13,557 nt of DNA from an uncultured Lachnospiraceae bacterium (GTDB lineage: Bacteria; Bacillota; Clostridia; Lachnospirales; Lachnospiraceae): contig USDI01000045.1 in assembly GCA_900553305.1 (NCBI GenBank), forward strand, positions 1-13,557, read 5' to 3'. The number at the start of each line of letters is the position of its first letter. The first letter of the stretch is position 1. Under the pieces are notes generated by a model. The model was not told where the DNA came from, did no database searches, and saw nothing but the letters and a program-made list of their open reading frames with translations. Made by a program: the position numbers and the translations under genes. Shown one piece after another: positions 6,986 through 13,557 of this stretch.

Positions 6986-8041
6986 TTAGCGGTAATACCA
7001 GATCATAGCCATCCGCAGTACCCGGATCATAAATGCATTCGGATGCAGAAGTACCAGATAAAGAAGCAGATTGGACTTTTCATGAATCTCAACTACCGTC
7101 TTCTGTACCAGCGCCTTCACCTCCGGATCATTACAGATCGCCCGAATGTTCTTTTTATATCCGGACGGATTGCCTCTCGCTTCATTCTTAAGGGCAAGCA
7201 GCAACAGGAAAATATACTCCCGGTCTGCCTGATCCAGCATCCATGCATAATCCGGCATAGGAGTTTCGTTGGTATTACAGCACTTGTCTTCTAAAATATG
7301 GTTAATAATTCCCCGTAGCTTCCGGTTATTCTCATAAAGTCCCTTATCATACTGGTGTGCCATGGACTCTGTCACATACAAATAATGATAATATGCCTTA
7401 TGATCCATGACTACCAGATGCTCACAGTCCAGCAGGCACGGTAATAGTAATGTCAGGTCTTCCCCCATCCGGATATCCGGCTGACAGTATTTCATATTGT
7501 CTAAGATCAGTTTCCTGGAAATCAGCTTCATACAGCGTGAAATCGTTACATACCGGTGTTCCTGCCCCAGCACAAACGGCAGTACCTTTTTTAATAAAGC
7601 CTCCCGGTTATACTCTCCCGGTGCAAGCTGCTGGTACACAGGCTCACTCGTTCCGTTGTCCCGTTCAATCACATAATCACTCGATACAATCTCTGAATTA
7701 CTTCCCGTCACATACGGAATCATCTCCGCAATCATCTGCGGTTCTATCCAGTCATCACTGTCTACCATACACAGATAGTCACCCGTACTGTGTTCCACCC
7801 CATATTTCCAGGAAGATACAAGTCCTCCGTTTTCTTTATGAAAAACCTGGATCTGCGGATATTTATTGGCAAACCAGTCACACAATGCTCCGCTGTCATC
7901 TGTGGAGCCATCGTTCACAAGAAGGATCTCCACATTCGGATAGGTCTGTGCAAGCAGGGAATTCACACATTTTTTCAAATATTTTACCGTATTATAAACC
8001 GGTACAATAATGCTTACTTTATAATTTTCTTTACTGCTCAT
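6986..8041 (-). CDS. GT2 family glycosyltransferase
   Basis: A 351-residue protein with a GT2/GT-A N-terminal domain: VSIIVPVYNTVKYLKKCV (9-26), LLVNDGSTDDSG (40-51), an ENGGLVSSWKYG segment (70-81), the DSDDW motif (94-98) that binds metal and the donor diphosphate, and MGEDLTLLLPCL (192-203), where the Glu-Asp pair is usual for this group. The C-terminal third is family-typical and ends in a hydrophobic, basic segment (MIRVLRMAMIWYYR) that may touch the membrane. The start at ATG 8041 has GGAG eleven bases upstream plus an adjacent AGG. It lies 29 bases after the GT4 gene. It should add one sugar to the lipid-linked repeat unit in the cytoplasm; donor and linkage cannot be read from the sequence. 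Confidence 0.92.
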   Translation of the reverse strand: MSSKENYKVSIIVPVYNTVKYLKKCVNSLLAQTYPNVEILLVNDGSTDDSGALCDWFANKYPQIQVFHKENGGLVSSWKYGVEHSTGDYLCMVDSDDWIEPQMIAEMIPYVTGSNSEIVSSDYVIERDNGTSEPVYQQLAPGEYNREALLKKVLPFVLGQEHRYVTISRCMKLISRKLILDNMKYCQPDIRMGEDLTLLLPCLLDCEHLVVMDHKAYYHYLYVTESMAHQYDKGLYENNRKLRGIINHILEDKCCNTNETPMPDYAWMLDQADREYIFLLLLALKNEARGNPSGYKKNIRAICNDPEVKALVQKTVVEIHEKSNLLLYLVLLHPNAFMIRVLRMAMIWYYR

Positions 8042-8070
8042 CCTAACTACATCTCCGGATATTTTCTTAT

Positions 8071-9123
8071 TTACAGTAATTGCTGATATATCTTTACCAA
8101 TTCTTTCAGGCTCTTCTCAATAGAAAATTCTTTCTGTACCTTTGCTCTCGCATTCTTTCCTAAGCATTCACACAATCCCGGATCTGACAACAATTTTTGC
8201 AGTGCCGATTTCAATCCTTCCGGATCTTTGGGTTCGATTAACAGTCCCGTCTGTTCCTGCTCAATCATCTGTGGAATTCCTCCCACCTTAGTTGCAACAA
8301 TTCCACACTGATATGCCATGGCCTCTAACACAGATACGGGCTGCCCTTCAAAATAAGTGGGAAAGACAAAGAGATCGCTGATCTGCAGATAATCCTTCTT
8401 CGCTTCTCCCTGAAGCCACCCCAGATCGGTCACATATTCCTTCATCCTCTCCGCTTCTGCACGAAGTTCTTCATCCTCCCAGATACCCCCTAAAAGTAAA
8501 TGCATCTGTGGAAACTGCTCATGTAACTGCGGCAGGATCGAAAACAACTCCCGCAAGCCCTTTTCCTTACAAAGTCTTCCCAGAAACAAAATTCTCTGTT
8601 TCCCATATTCCTTTTCGATATTGGAAGGAACCGGTACTGCATTCGGAAACAGAATCACCCTGGCAGGATCCAGAATTCCTTTAAAAAACTGTTCCAACAC
8701 AGGCGAGAGCACCAGAAACACATCCCCCATACCAAGCACCTGACGGATCCTTTCTCTTCCCTTATCATTCTGTTCCTTTTCATAAAAGGTTTCAAAATCG
8801 CCACCATGCTGGTGAATCACGATTTTCTTTCCAGCACGCTTTGCAGCTTTAATGAACAGGGACTTCCGGTAATAACTGCTGTCCGATGCCACATTCACAT
8901 GTACAACCGGATATTGGGGCAGCACCGCCAGAAACTTCACATAGGCTTTCACCGCCTGCCAGAGCTTGCGGAGCTTGCTTCCCTCAACCATTGTTCCAAT
9001 GTAGTTAAGGTCCACTTTTTCGGTAATTCCGGCGTCGTAATAATTATTCACTACCCCGGATATTCCGCCATGTACGCTGCGGTCCGGTCCAATCATTAAA
9101 ACCTTCATTCGATCATCCATCAT
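8071..9123 (-). CDS. GT4 family glycosyltransferase
   Basis: A 350-residue GT-B fold retaining glycosyltransferase. Features are the glycine-rich N-terminal loop GPDRSVHGGISGV (12-24), HQHGGDF (104-110), the FLGRLCKEKGL segment starting the C-terminal Rossmann domain (180-190), LLGG (210-213), and the EX7E motif with Glu259 and Glu267 in YFEGQPVSVLEAMA (257-270), followed by KVGGIPQMI. The ATG at 9123 overlaps the TGA of the priming transferase gene as ATGA (9123-9120), a classic coupling arrangement. AAAGG stands 6-7 bases upstream. ATG codons at residues 2 and 6 are alternative starts; MKVLMIG at residue 6 would also be a normal GT4 N-terminus. Directly after the priming gene, it may add the second sugar, but order does not prove this. 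Confidence 0.92.
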   Translation of the reverse strand: MMDDRMKVLMIGPDRSVHGGISGVVNNYYDAGITEKVDLNYIGTMVEGSKLRKLWQAVKAYVKFLAVLPQYPVVHVNVASDSSYYRKSLFIKAAKRAGKKIVIHQHGGDFETFYEKEQNDKGRERIRQVLGMGDVFLVLSPVLEQFFKGILDPARVILFPNAVPVPSNIEKEYGKQRILFLGRLCKEKGLRELFSILPQLHEQFPQMHLLLGGIWEDEELRAEAERMKEYVTDLGWLQGEAKKDYLQISDLFVFPTYFEGQPVSVLEAMAYQCGIVATKVGGIPQMIEQEQTGLLIEPKDPEGLKSALQKLLSDPGLCECLGKNARAKVQKEFSIEKSLKELVKIYQQLL

Positions 9124-10490
9124 TTGGAACCTTTCCCTGCAAATACCACCCAGATGGTCTTAAACAGGATCTTAATATCAAGATGTAAAGACCAATTATC
9201 AATATACTGTAAATCATACTTCACAACATCGTCGAAGTTCTCAATTTCACTCCTGCCGCTGACCTGCCACATGCCGGTAAGCCCCGGTGTCATACTGATT
9301 CTGCGGCGGTAGTACTGGTTATATTTCTCAAATTCATCCTCTGTAGGTGGTCTTGTTCCCACAAGGCTCATATCACCTTTAACCACATTATAGAACTGTG
9401 GCAGTTCATCAATACTCGTTTTCCGGATAAATTTTCCGACCTTCGTGATACGGGGATCGTTTTCCATTTTAAACATCAGTCCCTTAACTTCATTCTGGGA
9501 CTGCAGTTCCTTCTTCCGTTCCTCTGCATCGATATACATGGAGCGGAATTTATAAATCTTAAACCGTCTGCCATTCCGCCCGATCCGAATCTGGGAGAAA
9601 AGCACCGGCCCCGGTGAATCCAGCTTAATCGCAATCGCCACAAACGGGAAGAAAACCGCCGTAATCAAAAGTCCGACCAGACCTCCCACAATATCCATTA
9701 CTCGCTTTATCAACAGCCGCTTATAACTGCTGCGGAATCTGGTATAGGTGATGACCGGATAATTGGCAAAGCTGTCAATCTTCGTCCGGTTGCTGTCCGC
9801 TCCCGGCAGTTCCACGCAGAAATGGCAGTTGACACCCATTTCATCAAAACTTCCAATAATCTCCTTTACCTGCTTTTGCAGCATATCCGGAGCATAAATA
9901 AATACCTCATCCAATGCCATCAGGGTTGCTTCTTCCAAGAAGCTCGGCTTTAACTCCTCCATACATACCGCGTCAACAATCTGATAGCTGACATCGAGTT
10001 CCTTTTTCAGTTTCTCCATAACTTCGGTAAGAAGTGACTTCTGTGTAATAACAAGCACTTTAATCCGCGTGGATTCCGACTGATAATGAAGCTTTACGGC
10101 CTTTTTAATGATCAAATGGATCAGTAATGTGATCAGAATATTCACAACAGGAAAGATAATCATCACTGCACGCGAAAACTTATCTGACCACTTCAGGAAA
10201 TACATGATCGGCTGTACGCCAAGGAACATAATAATTTCATATTGGACAATGGCTGCAAATTCCTTCGCCGTCTTTCGCTTCACAAAATCCCGGTTCCAGT
10301 CAAGGAAAAAGGTATAGATGGTGCAGACAAGCAAAAGCAGGAGACACACCTGAAAGTGAATCCCCTTGTCCTCCATATCCCGGAAATTCCGAAATCGGAT
10401 ATAAGTCGCAAGCACAAAGGAAATCACAATTCCGACAAGGTCTGCAAACCATAATCCATATACTGTTGCAATCTTATTTCTCTGATTCAT
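9120..10490 (-). CDS. Polyprenyl-phosphate sugar-1-phosphate (priming) transferase
   Basis: This 456-residue enzyme should start the repeat unit by moving a sugar-1-phosphate from a UDP-sugar to undecaprenyl phosphate. The N-terminal half has about four membrane helices (near 12-32, 46-64, 83-100 and 108-128), then a nucleotide-binding-like domain (about 140-245). The C-terminal bacterial sugar transferase domain begins at KRVMDIVGG (262-270), with a hydrophobic re-entrant segment to LDSPGPVLFSQIRIG (290-304), FKIYKFRSM (310-318), the catalytic Asp361-Glu362 in SIDELPQF, GDMSLVGTRPP (372-382) and TPGLTGMWQVSGR (401-413). This is the WbaP/CpsE-like large form, complete in length. It has the best ribosome binding site of the window, AGGAGG at 10502-10497, six bases from ATG 10490. 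Which sugar it loads is not evident. Priming genes often stand near the start of such operons; here at least four genes precede it. Confidence 0.95.
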   Translation of the reverse strand: MNQRNKIATVYGLWFADLVGIVISFVLATYIRFRNFRDMEDKGIHFQVCLLLLLVCTIYTFFLDWNRDFVKRKTAKEFAAIVQYEIIMFLGVQPIMYFLKWSDKFSRAVMIIFPVVNILITLLIHLIIKKAVKLHYQSESTRIKVLVITQKSLLTEVMEKLKKELDVSYQIVDAVCMEELKPSFLEEATLMALDEVFIYAPDMLQKQVKEIIGSFDEMGVNCHFCVELPGADSNRTKIDSFANYPVITYTRFRSSYKRLLIKRVMDIVGGLVGLLITAVFFPFVAIAIKLDSPGPVLFSQIRIGRNGRRFKIYKFRSMYIDAEERKKELQSQNEVKGLMFKMENDPRITKVGKFIRKTSIDELPQFYNVVKGDMSLVGTRPPTEDEFEKYNQYYRRRISMTPGLTGMWQVSGRSEIENFDDVVKYDLQYIDNWSLHLDIKILFKTIWVVFAGKGSK

Positions 10491-10493
10491 TCC

Positions 10494-11435
10494 TTACCTC
10501 CTGCGGCAGACACGACGAATCTTTCTCCGTACTTTACGGCAGAACCGTTTTACCGGCATCCATACTCTGACCCACGCCTTTCTGCTTTCACTGATTGACG
10601 GCATAATCAGATAATCGTACTCCGCCCGGTGATCCCGCAAATACTGTGGATAAGTATCATCAATTACCGCCCAGTTAAATCGGGCATTTCTTCCAAAAAT
10701 ATCCTCTCCCAGAATCAGGCGGTCCTTTACTTCTGCCAGAATGTCTTCCTTGTTGTACTCCTGATGGGCAGCCGCAACCACCTTTTCACCGACTCTTTTA
10801 GAAACATCGGTTTCATGACAGCTTCCCATATAACCAAAATGCCATCCGCCATCTGCTACCCGGACACTTCTTTGATCGGTCGGTGCTACTTCCCGCAGAT
10901 CAATAATTCCACTTTCCGGAATATTTCTTTTGGCAAACACCTTTGTTCCGAGCCACATTCTGCGCTGCACATCAGGAAATTCTCCCGTTATGGAAAGCAG
11001 GTTTCCGGAAGTCTCCTCCATGTTGAGATAACAGTAAAAATTTCTCTGTGCCAGATGGTATACTTTATCCGGATCAAATTGTTCGATAATTTCTTTTAAC
11101 ACCTTCGGATTGGGGATTTCATCCACATCACTCAAAATCAGGACATCCTCGTTTGAAACATCCGTAAGTGCTTTCGCTAAAGCATTTTTCTGAAATTTAT
11201 CCCTTTCATGGGTAGATAATTCTTCTGGAGAATTATCTACTATCAGATATGTGATTTTAGGGAGAAATTCTGCAAACATCTGCTTATTTTTCTCAAAGCA
11301 CAATTCCTTCGGCATCCCCGAAAAGGTATGTGTCGCTTCTTCAATCACAAACCGGTCCACCAGTGGATCCAGAATATGAAGACGCAGCTTCAGAATATCC
11401 AGTTCGTTAAAAAATGGCACACAATCAATGACCAT
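10494..11435 (-). CDS. GT17 family glycosyltransferase
   Basis: This 313-residue protein matches glycosyltransferase family 17, named for the eukaryotic beta-1,4-N-acetylglucosaminyltransferase III. Bacterial members are frequent in polysaccharide loci but of mostly unknown specificity. Signatures are DCVPFFNELDILKLRLHIL (4-22), VDRFVIEEATHTFSG (26-40), a DKFQKNALAKAL segment (79-90), the acidic SDVDEIPNP motif (102-110) and GGWHFGYMG (196-204). The C-terminus is strongly basic (RKVRRKIRRVCRRR), probably binding the anionic inner membrane surface. The start at ATG 11435 has GGAG at 11446-11443, seven bases upstream, inside the last codons of the DUF5672 gene. Three bases separate it from that gene's TAG. 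It contains a perfect 12-base inverted repeat (11212-11240). The family call is firm; a GlcNAc donor is only suggested by the family name. Confidence 0.9.
   Translation of the reverse strand: MVIDCVPFFNELDILKLRLHILDPLVDRFVIEEATHTFSGMPKELCFEKNKQMFAEFLPKITYLIVDNSPEELSTHERDKFQKNALAKALTDVSNEDVLILSDVDEIPNPKVLKEIIEQFDPDKVYHLAQRNFYCYLNMEETSGNLLSITGEFPDVQRRMWLGTKVFAKRNIPESGIIDLREVAPTDQRSVRVADGGWHFGYMGSCHETDVSKRVGEKVVAAAHQEYNKEDILAEVKDRLILGEDIFGRNARFNWAVIDDTYPQYLRDHRAEYDYLIMPSISESRKAWVRVWMPVKRFCRKVRRKIRRVCRRR
10497..10502 (-). promoter_or_regulatory. Consensus ribosome binding site of the priming transferase gene
   Basis: AGGAGG is formed by two of the last arginine codons of the GT17 gene (CGC AGG AGG TAA) and lies six bases before ATG 10490. 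It is a perfect match at ideal spacing, stronger than any other site in the window, so the committed step of assembly may be the best translated. Confidence 0.85.
11212..11240. repeat. Perfect 12-base inverted repeat inside the GT17 gene
   Basis: The arms GTAGATAATTCT (11212-11223) and AGAATTATCTAC (11229-11240) are exact reverse complements around a five-base centre (TCTGG). It encodes residues 66-75 (VDNSPEELST) of the GT17 protein. No T-rich run follows on either strand, so it is not an intrinsic terminator. An mRNA hairpin or a chance product of codon choice are both possible. Confidence 0.9.
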
Positions 11436-11438
11436 ACG

Positions 11439-12188
11439 CTAACTCCAATCTCTCCAAAACATCAGTTTACGCCGGATGGCTTTCATGGTAAGCCAGATTT
11501 TGGTAAAAGGATTTTCAAATCTGGGAAAGTCCTTATTTTCTCCCCACCACTTATGAAACAGAAACGGGGTTACCCCCTCCGTTTCCGGTATGGTATGCTC
11601 TCTTCCAAACAATCTCGCCACCTCAATGGGGGCAAACTTCATACCGGCCTTCTCGATTTTCACTTTATTCATACAGCACAAAAAGATATCTTCATTATAA
11701 AATCCATCGGATGCCGGCTTCCATTCGAGTCCGGCCTTCTTCGGATATTCCAGCAGCCGTTTGCTGCGCAGAGATACGCTGTTTCCTACACGGCACACAT
11801 TTCCATCCTCATCATAATAGGTAGAATGCTCCGCTGTCGGGAGTGGCCAGGGCGATCCGATATAATCGTATTCCAGGAATTCGTTTCTCCACATTTCCGG
11901 ATGCACAATAAATCCATCATAGTGAACCAGAATAATATAGTCGGTATTCACGAAGGAGCCCAGCTCATATGCAATGAGATAATTGAACTTATCAATATCG
12001 GTAATCTTTTCTGTATGCTTATATGTGATTCCTTTAGGAAGTCCGAGTGGTTTCCTGTGGGTTACCAGAACAACTTCTCCAAATTCAATATCCCTCATGC
12101 TGTAGGTCAGCGCCTTTATGGTTTCATATAATTTTACACTTGTAACAGCAATCAATGTTACGTCAGGTAGTTTTAAGCTTTTTTCCAT
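11439..12188 (-). CDS. DUF5672 family protein, putative glycosyltransferase
   Basis: A 249-residue protein with the features of DUF5672, a family found among glycosyltransferases of polysaccharide loci and thought to be a transferase itself. Visible motifs are LIAVTSVKLYETIKAL (12-27), VHYDGFIVHPEMW (88-100), holding a possible metal-binding aspartate, YDYIGSPWPLP (107-117), VGNSVSLRSKRLLE (134-147), YNEDIFLCC (164-172) with a conserved Glu-Asp pair, and TPFLFHKWWGENKD (207-220). No signal peptide or membrane helix is seen. The C-terminus (KAIRRKLMFWRDWS) is basic and amphipathic. The start at ATG 12188 overlaps the end of the preceding GT11-like gene by 16 bases, with AAGG about ten bases upstream. 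The family call is good; the transferase role is an inference from motifs and position. Confidence 0.8.
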   Translation of the reverse strand: MEKSLKLPDVTLIAVTSVKLYETIKALTYSMRDIEFGEVVLVTHRKPLGLPKGITYKHTEKITDIDKFNYLIAYELGSFVNTDYIILVHYDGFIVHPEMWRNEFLEYDYIGSPWPLPTAEHSTYYDEDGNVCRVGNSVSLRSKRLLEYPKKAGLEWKPASDGFYNEDIFLCCMNKVKIEKAGMKFAPIEVARLFGREHTIPETEGVTPFLFHKWWGENKDFPRFENPFTKIWLTMKAIRRKLMFWRDWS

Positions 12189-13204
12189 AACCGCTTAACC
12201 TTTCTCTTTAATCCACGGCATAACCTCAGGCAGCGGTAACTGAAGTAACGCAGTCTGCTCTTTACTTCTTCCCGCTTCTTTGCCATTCCCTGCAATGGCT
12301 CATTCAAATGCTTATAATAAACAGAATTCTGCTTATATTCCTGCAGCTCCCTACGGCATTCCTCACTGGTAAATACCTTTCCCTTACGATCCTGATAATG
12401 CCAGCCTTCATAAATATTCTGTTCGGATGCCCAGTAGCCATTCGATACATTATGCCGTGCCCAGTATTTCGGAGCGATGATATACTGTACCGTTGTACTG
12501 GTAAATGCCGGGAAATACGCAAAGGAAGAATTGGCAAGCAGTAAATACCTTGCATTCTTAATAATCGAATAATCCTTCGCAAGGTCAAAATTATAAGCCG
12601 GAATTCCAGGCAGGATACGGGATGCTTCTTTCACATCATTCGTGATAATCATAAATTCCATATCCGGACGGATCTTCTTCATGTTCCGGATGCCATCCAT
12701 CCAGTATTTCTTCCGAAGATACAGCTCCGGGCAGTCCAGATAGTCACTGCAGCGCAGATGAAGAATGCACAGGTTGTCCCTGCTGAATTCCTTGCAGTCA
12801 TATTCTTCCTTTACCTTAAGCCATTCCCGGATCTCTTCTTTATGCCTGATATAATAACGCTCTGCCTGCATGTTTCCCCAATAAAGGGTATTCTCTTCCG
12901 GATGAAGAAGATGCTCATCCACTCCGGTCACGTAACAGCCATGAGTCAGATCATGTTTGGAATTTCCGATAAAAATCCGGTCTTCCTTCTCGTTATAACG
13001 TTTCATCTGATCCTTAGGAACTTCTTTTCCATAATCCAGATCCATAAAATACAGGCCGCAGCTGCTGTGTATATTATTGGCCATCGTTTCACTTCCAACG
13101 ATTCCCCAGTCCATGCCGTGATCCAGCGCCATACAACGCAGGGTAATGTATCGGAACAACTGATTGCCCAGTCCGTCGCCCACTCCAATTTCCGTAGCTA
13201 TCAT
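12173..13204 (-). CDS. Divergent GT11 fucosyltransferase-like glycosyltransferase
   Basis: A 343-residue protein with the GT11 order of motifs: GVGDGLGNQLFRYITLRCMA (7-26) for the donor-binding loop, HLRCSDYLD (149-157) at the place of the catalytic HxRRxDY motif, FMIITNDVKEA (184-194), a DYSIIKNARYLLLANSSFAYFPAF region spanning 211-234, and YIIAPKYW (241-248). GT11 enzymes mostly make alpha-1,2-fucosyl linkages from GDP-fucose. The first motif arginine (Arg151) is kept, but the second is Cys152, and the usual SSFSWW is SSFAYF, so donor or activity may differ. The last about 30 residues are very basic (RGLKRKVKRLWKKA). ATG 13204 overlaps the TGA of the ABC gene as ATGA (13204-13201), with GGAG eight bases upstream (13216-13213). 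Confidence 0.85.
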   Translation of the reverse strand: MIATEIGVGDGLGNQLFRYITLRCMALDHGMDWGIVGSETMANNIHSSCGLYFMDLDYGKEVPKDQMKRYNEKEDRIFIGNSKHDLTHGCYVTGVDEHLLHPEENTLYWGNMQAERYYIRHKEEIREWLKVKEEYDCKEFSRDNLCILHLRCSDYLDCPELYLRKKYWMDGIRNMKKIRPDMEFMIITNDVKEASRILPGIPAYNFDLAKDYSIIKNARYLLLANSSFAYFPAFTSTTVQYIIAPKYWARHNVSNGYWASEQNIYEGWHYQDRKGKVFTSEECRRELQEYKQNSVYYKHLNEPLQGMAKKREEVKSRLRYFSYRCLRLCRGLKRKVKRLWKKA

Positions 13205-13557
13205 AATGATGTCTCCACAATTTTCTCGTTTTCAACCTTATAAATGATATCGCACTTCTCGATGGTATTGAGGCGGTGTGCAATGATCACCATGGTCTTC
13301 TTTCCATGGAAGCTGTTAACAGCCTCCATAACGGCTGCCTCTGTTTCATTATCCAGTGCTGACGTTGCCTCATCAAATACCAGAATCTCCGGATCATGAT
13401 ACAGTGCACGTGCAATTCCGATTCGCTGTCTTTGTCCTCCGGACAGACGGATTCCCCGGTCTCCGATGGTCGTATCAAGACCTTCCGGAAGCTCTTCTAT
13501 AAATTCCTTTAACTGTGCCTCTTCAAGCACCTCCCAGATACGTTTCTCATCAATTTT
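13201..13557 (-). CDS. ABC exporter ATP-binding domain, C-terminal 118 residues (gene runs off window)
   Basis: The frame is open to the last base of the window, so only the C-terminal part of the nucleotide-binding domain is present; a GTG at 13530 is internal, not a start. It reads KIDEKRIWEVLEEA, then a D-loop-side segment, the ABC signature LSGGQRQRIGIARAL, Walker B LVFDEATSALD with its catalytic glutamate, and the switch histidine in IIAHRLNTIEKCD. The protein ends soon after (KIVETSL). The sequence is typical of fused membrane-plus-ATPase exporters such as the PglK/MsbA group, which flip lipid-linked oligosaccharides or lipids. Its ATGA overlap with the GT11-like gene places it in the same operon. 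A role as oligosaccharide flippase is inferred; a peptide or drug exporter cannot be excluded without the missing membrane domain. Confidence 0.9.
   Translation of the reverse strand, partial: KIDEKRIWEVLEEAQLKEFIEELPEGLDTTIGDRGIRLSGGQRQRIGIARALYHDPEILVFDEATSALDNETEAAVMEAVNSFHGKKTMVIIAHRLNTIEKCDIIYKVENEKIVETSL

Noticed and set aside
6391..7008. Plus-strand reading frame of 205 codons opposite the GT2 gene, and similar ones at 7450-8010 and 3864-4442
   Set aside because: All lie antisense to genes with intact catalytic motifs, lack ribosome binding sites and show Cys/His/Ser-rich translations typical of shadows.
6986..8041. The two neighbouring GT2 genes as a recent tandem duplication
   Set aside because: Similarity is confined to family motifs (VPVYN, NDGSTD, DxDD, GED); the rest of the proteins differs, so only distant common origin is supported.
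11328..12131. Long plus-strand reading frame (267 codons) opposite the DUF5672 gene and the start of the GT17 gene
   Set aside because: It spans two firmly supported minus-strand genes; the translation is low-quality and resembles no family. Its openness follows from codon choice on the real strand.
13201..13530. Reading the ABC ATPase as a short complete protein starting at GTG 13530
   Set aside because: The frame is open to the window edge, and the ten codons before that GTG continue the ATPase domain sequence, so it is an internal codon of a truncated gene.

Overview
The window is the interior of a cell-surface polysaccharide (exopolysaccharide or capsule) biosynthesis locus. All thirteen genes lie on the minus strand, so transcription runs from the high-coordinate end to base 1. 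The moderate-to-low G+C content, AGGAGG-type ribosome binding sites, the DUF6056 and DUF5672 proteins and the Gram-positive style priming glycosyltransferase suggest a Bacillota gut commensal, most likely Lachnospiraceae. The genus cannot be fixed from the sequence. No tRNA, rRNA, CRISPR array, insertion sequence or intrinsic terminator was seen. No stretch over about 100 bases lacks a gene, and the operon continues past both ends.

Layout in transcription order: C-terminal part of an ABC exporter ATPase (13557-13201); a divergent GT11 fucosyltransferase-like protein (13204-12173); a DUF5672 putative glycosyltransferase (12188-11439); a GT17 family glycosyltransferase (11435-10494); a polyprenyl-phosphate sugar-1-phosphate (priming) transferase (10490-9120); a GT4 glycosyltransferase (9123-8071); two GT2 glycosyltransferases (8041-6986 and 6918-5923); a polysaccharide pyruvyl transferase (5821-4520); a Wzx-type flippase (4577-3051); a DUF6056 multi-spanning membrane protein with GT-C-like features (2976-1411); a cytoplasmic GH88/GH105-like unsaturated uronyl hydrolase homologue (1407-340); and the N-terminal 112 residues of a second, more canonical GT11 alpha-1,2-fucosyltransferase (338 to beyond base 1).

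Inferred workflow: the priming enzyme loads the first sugar-1-phosphate onto undecaprenyl phosphate at the inner face of the membrane. The GT4, GT2, GT17, GT11 and DUF5672 enzymes extend and decorate the repeat unit, and the pyruvyl transferase adds a ketal-linked pyruvate. Wzx then flips the unit, and the DUF6056 protein is the only visible candidate for a polymerase or an outer-face GT-C transferase. The ABC ATPase at the upstream end may be a second flippase or a processing exporter. The GH88-like enzyme is the least expected member.

Genes are packed with overlaps of 4, 4, 16 and 58 bases or gaps of 1 to about 100 bases, and many ribosome binding sites are written inside the last codons of the preceding gene. 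Two starts are better placed at inner ATG codons (2976 and 6918) than at the longest possible reading frame. The most interesting points are the two dissimilar GT11 genes at either side of the locus, the sugar hydrolase inside a synthesis operon, the coexistence of an ABC exporter with Wzx without a recognisable Wzy, and a perfect 12-base inverted repeat inside the GT17 gene.
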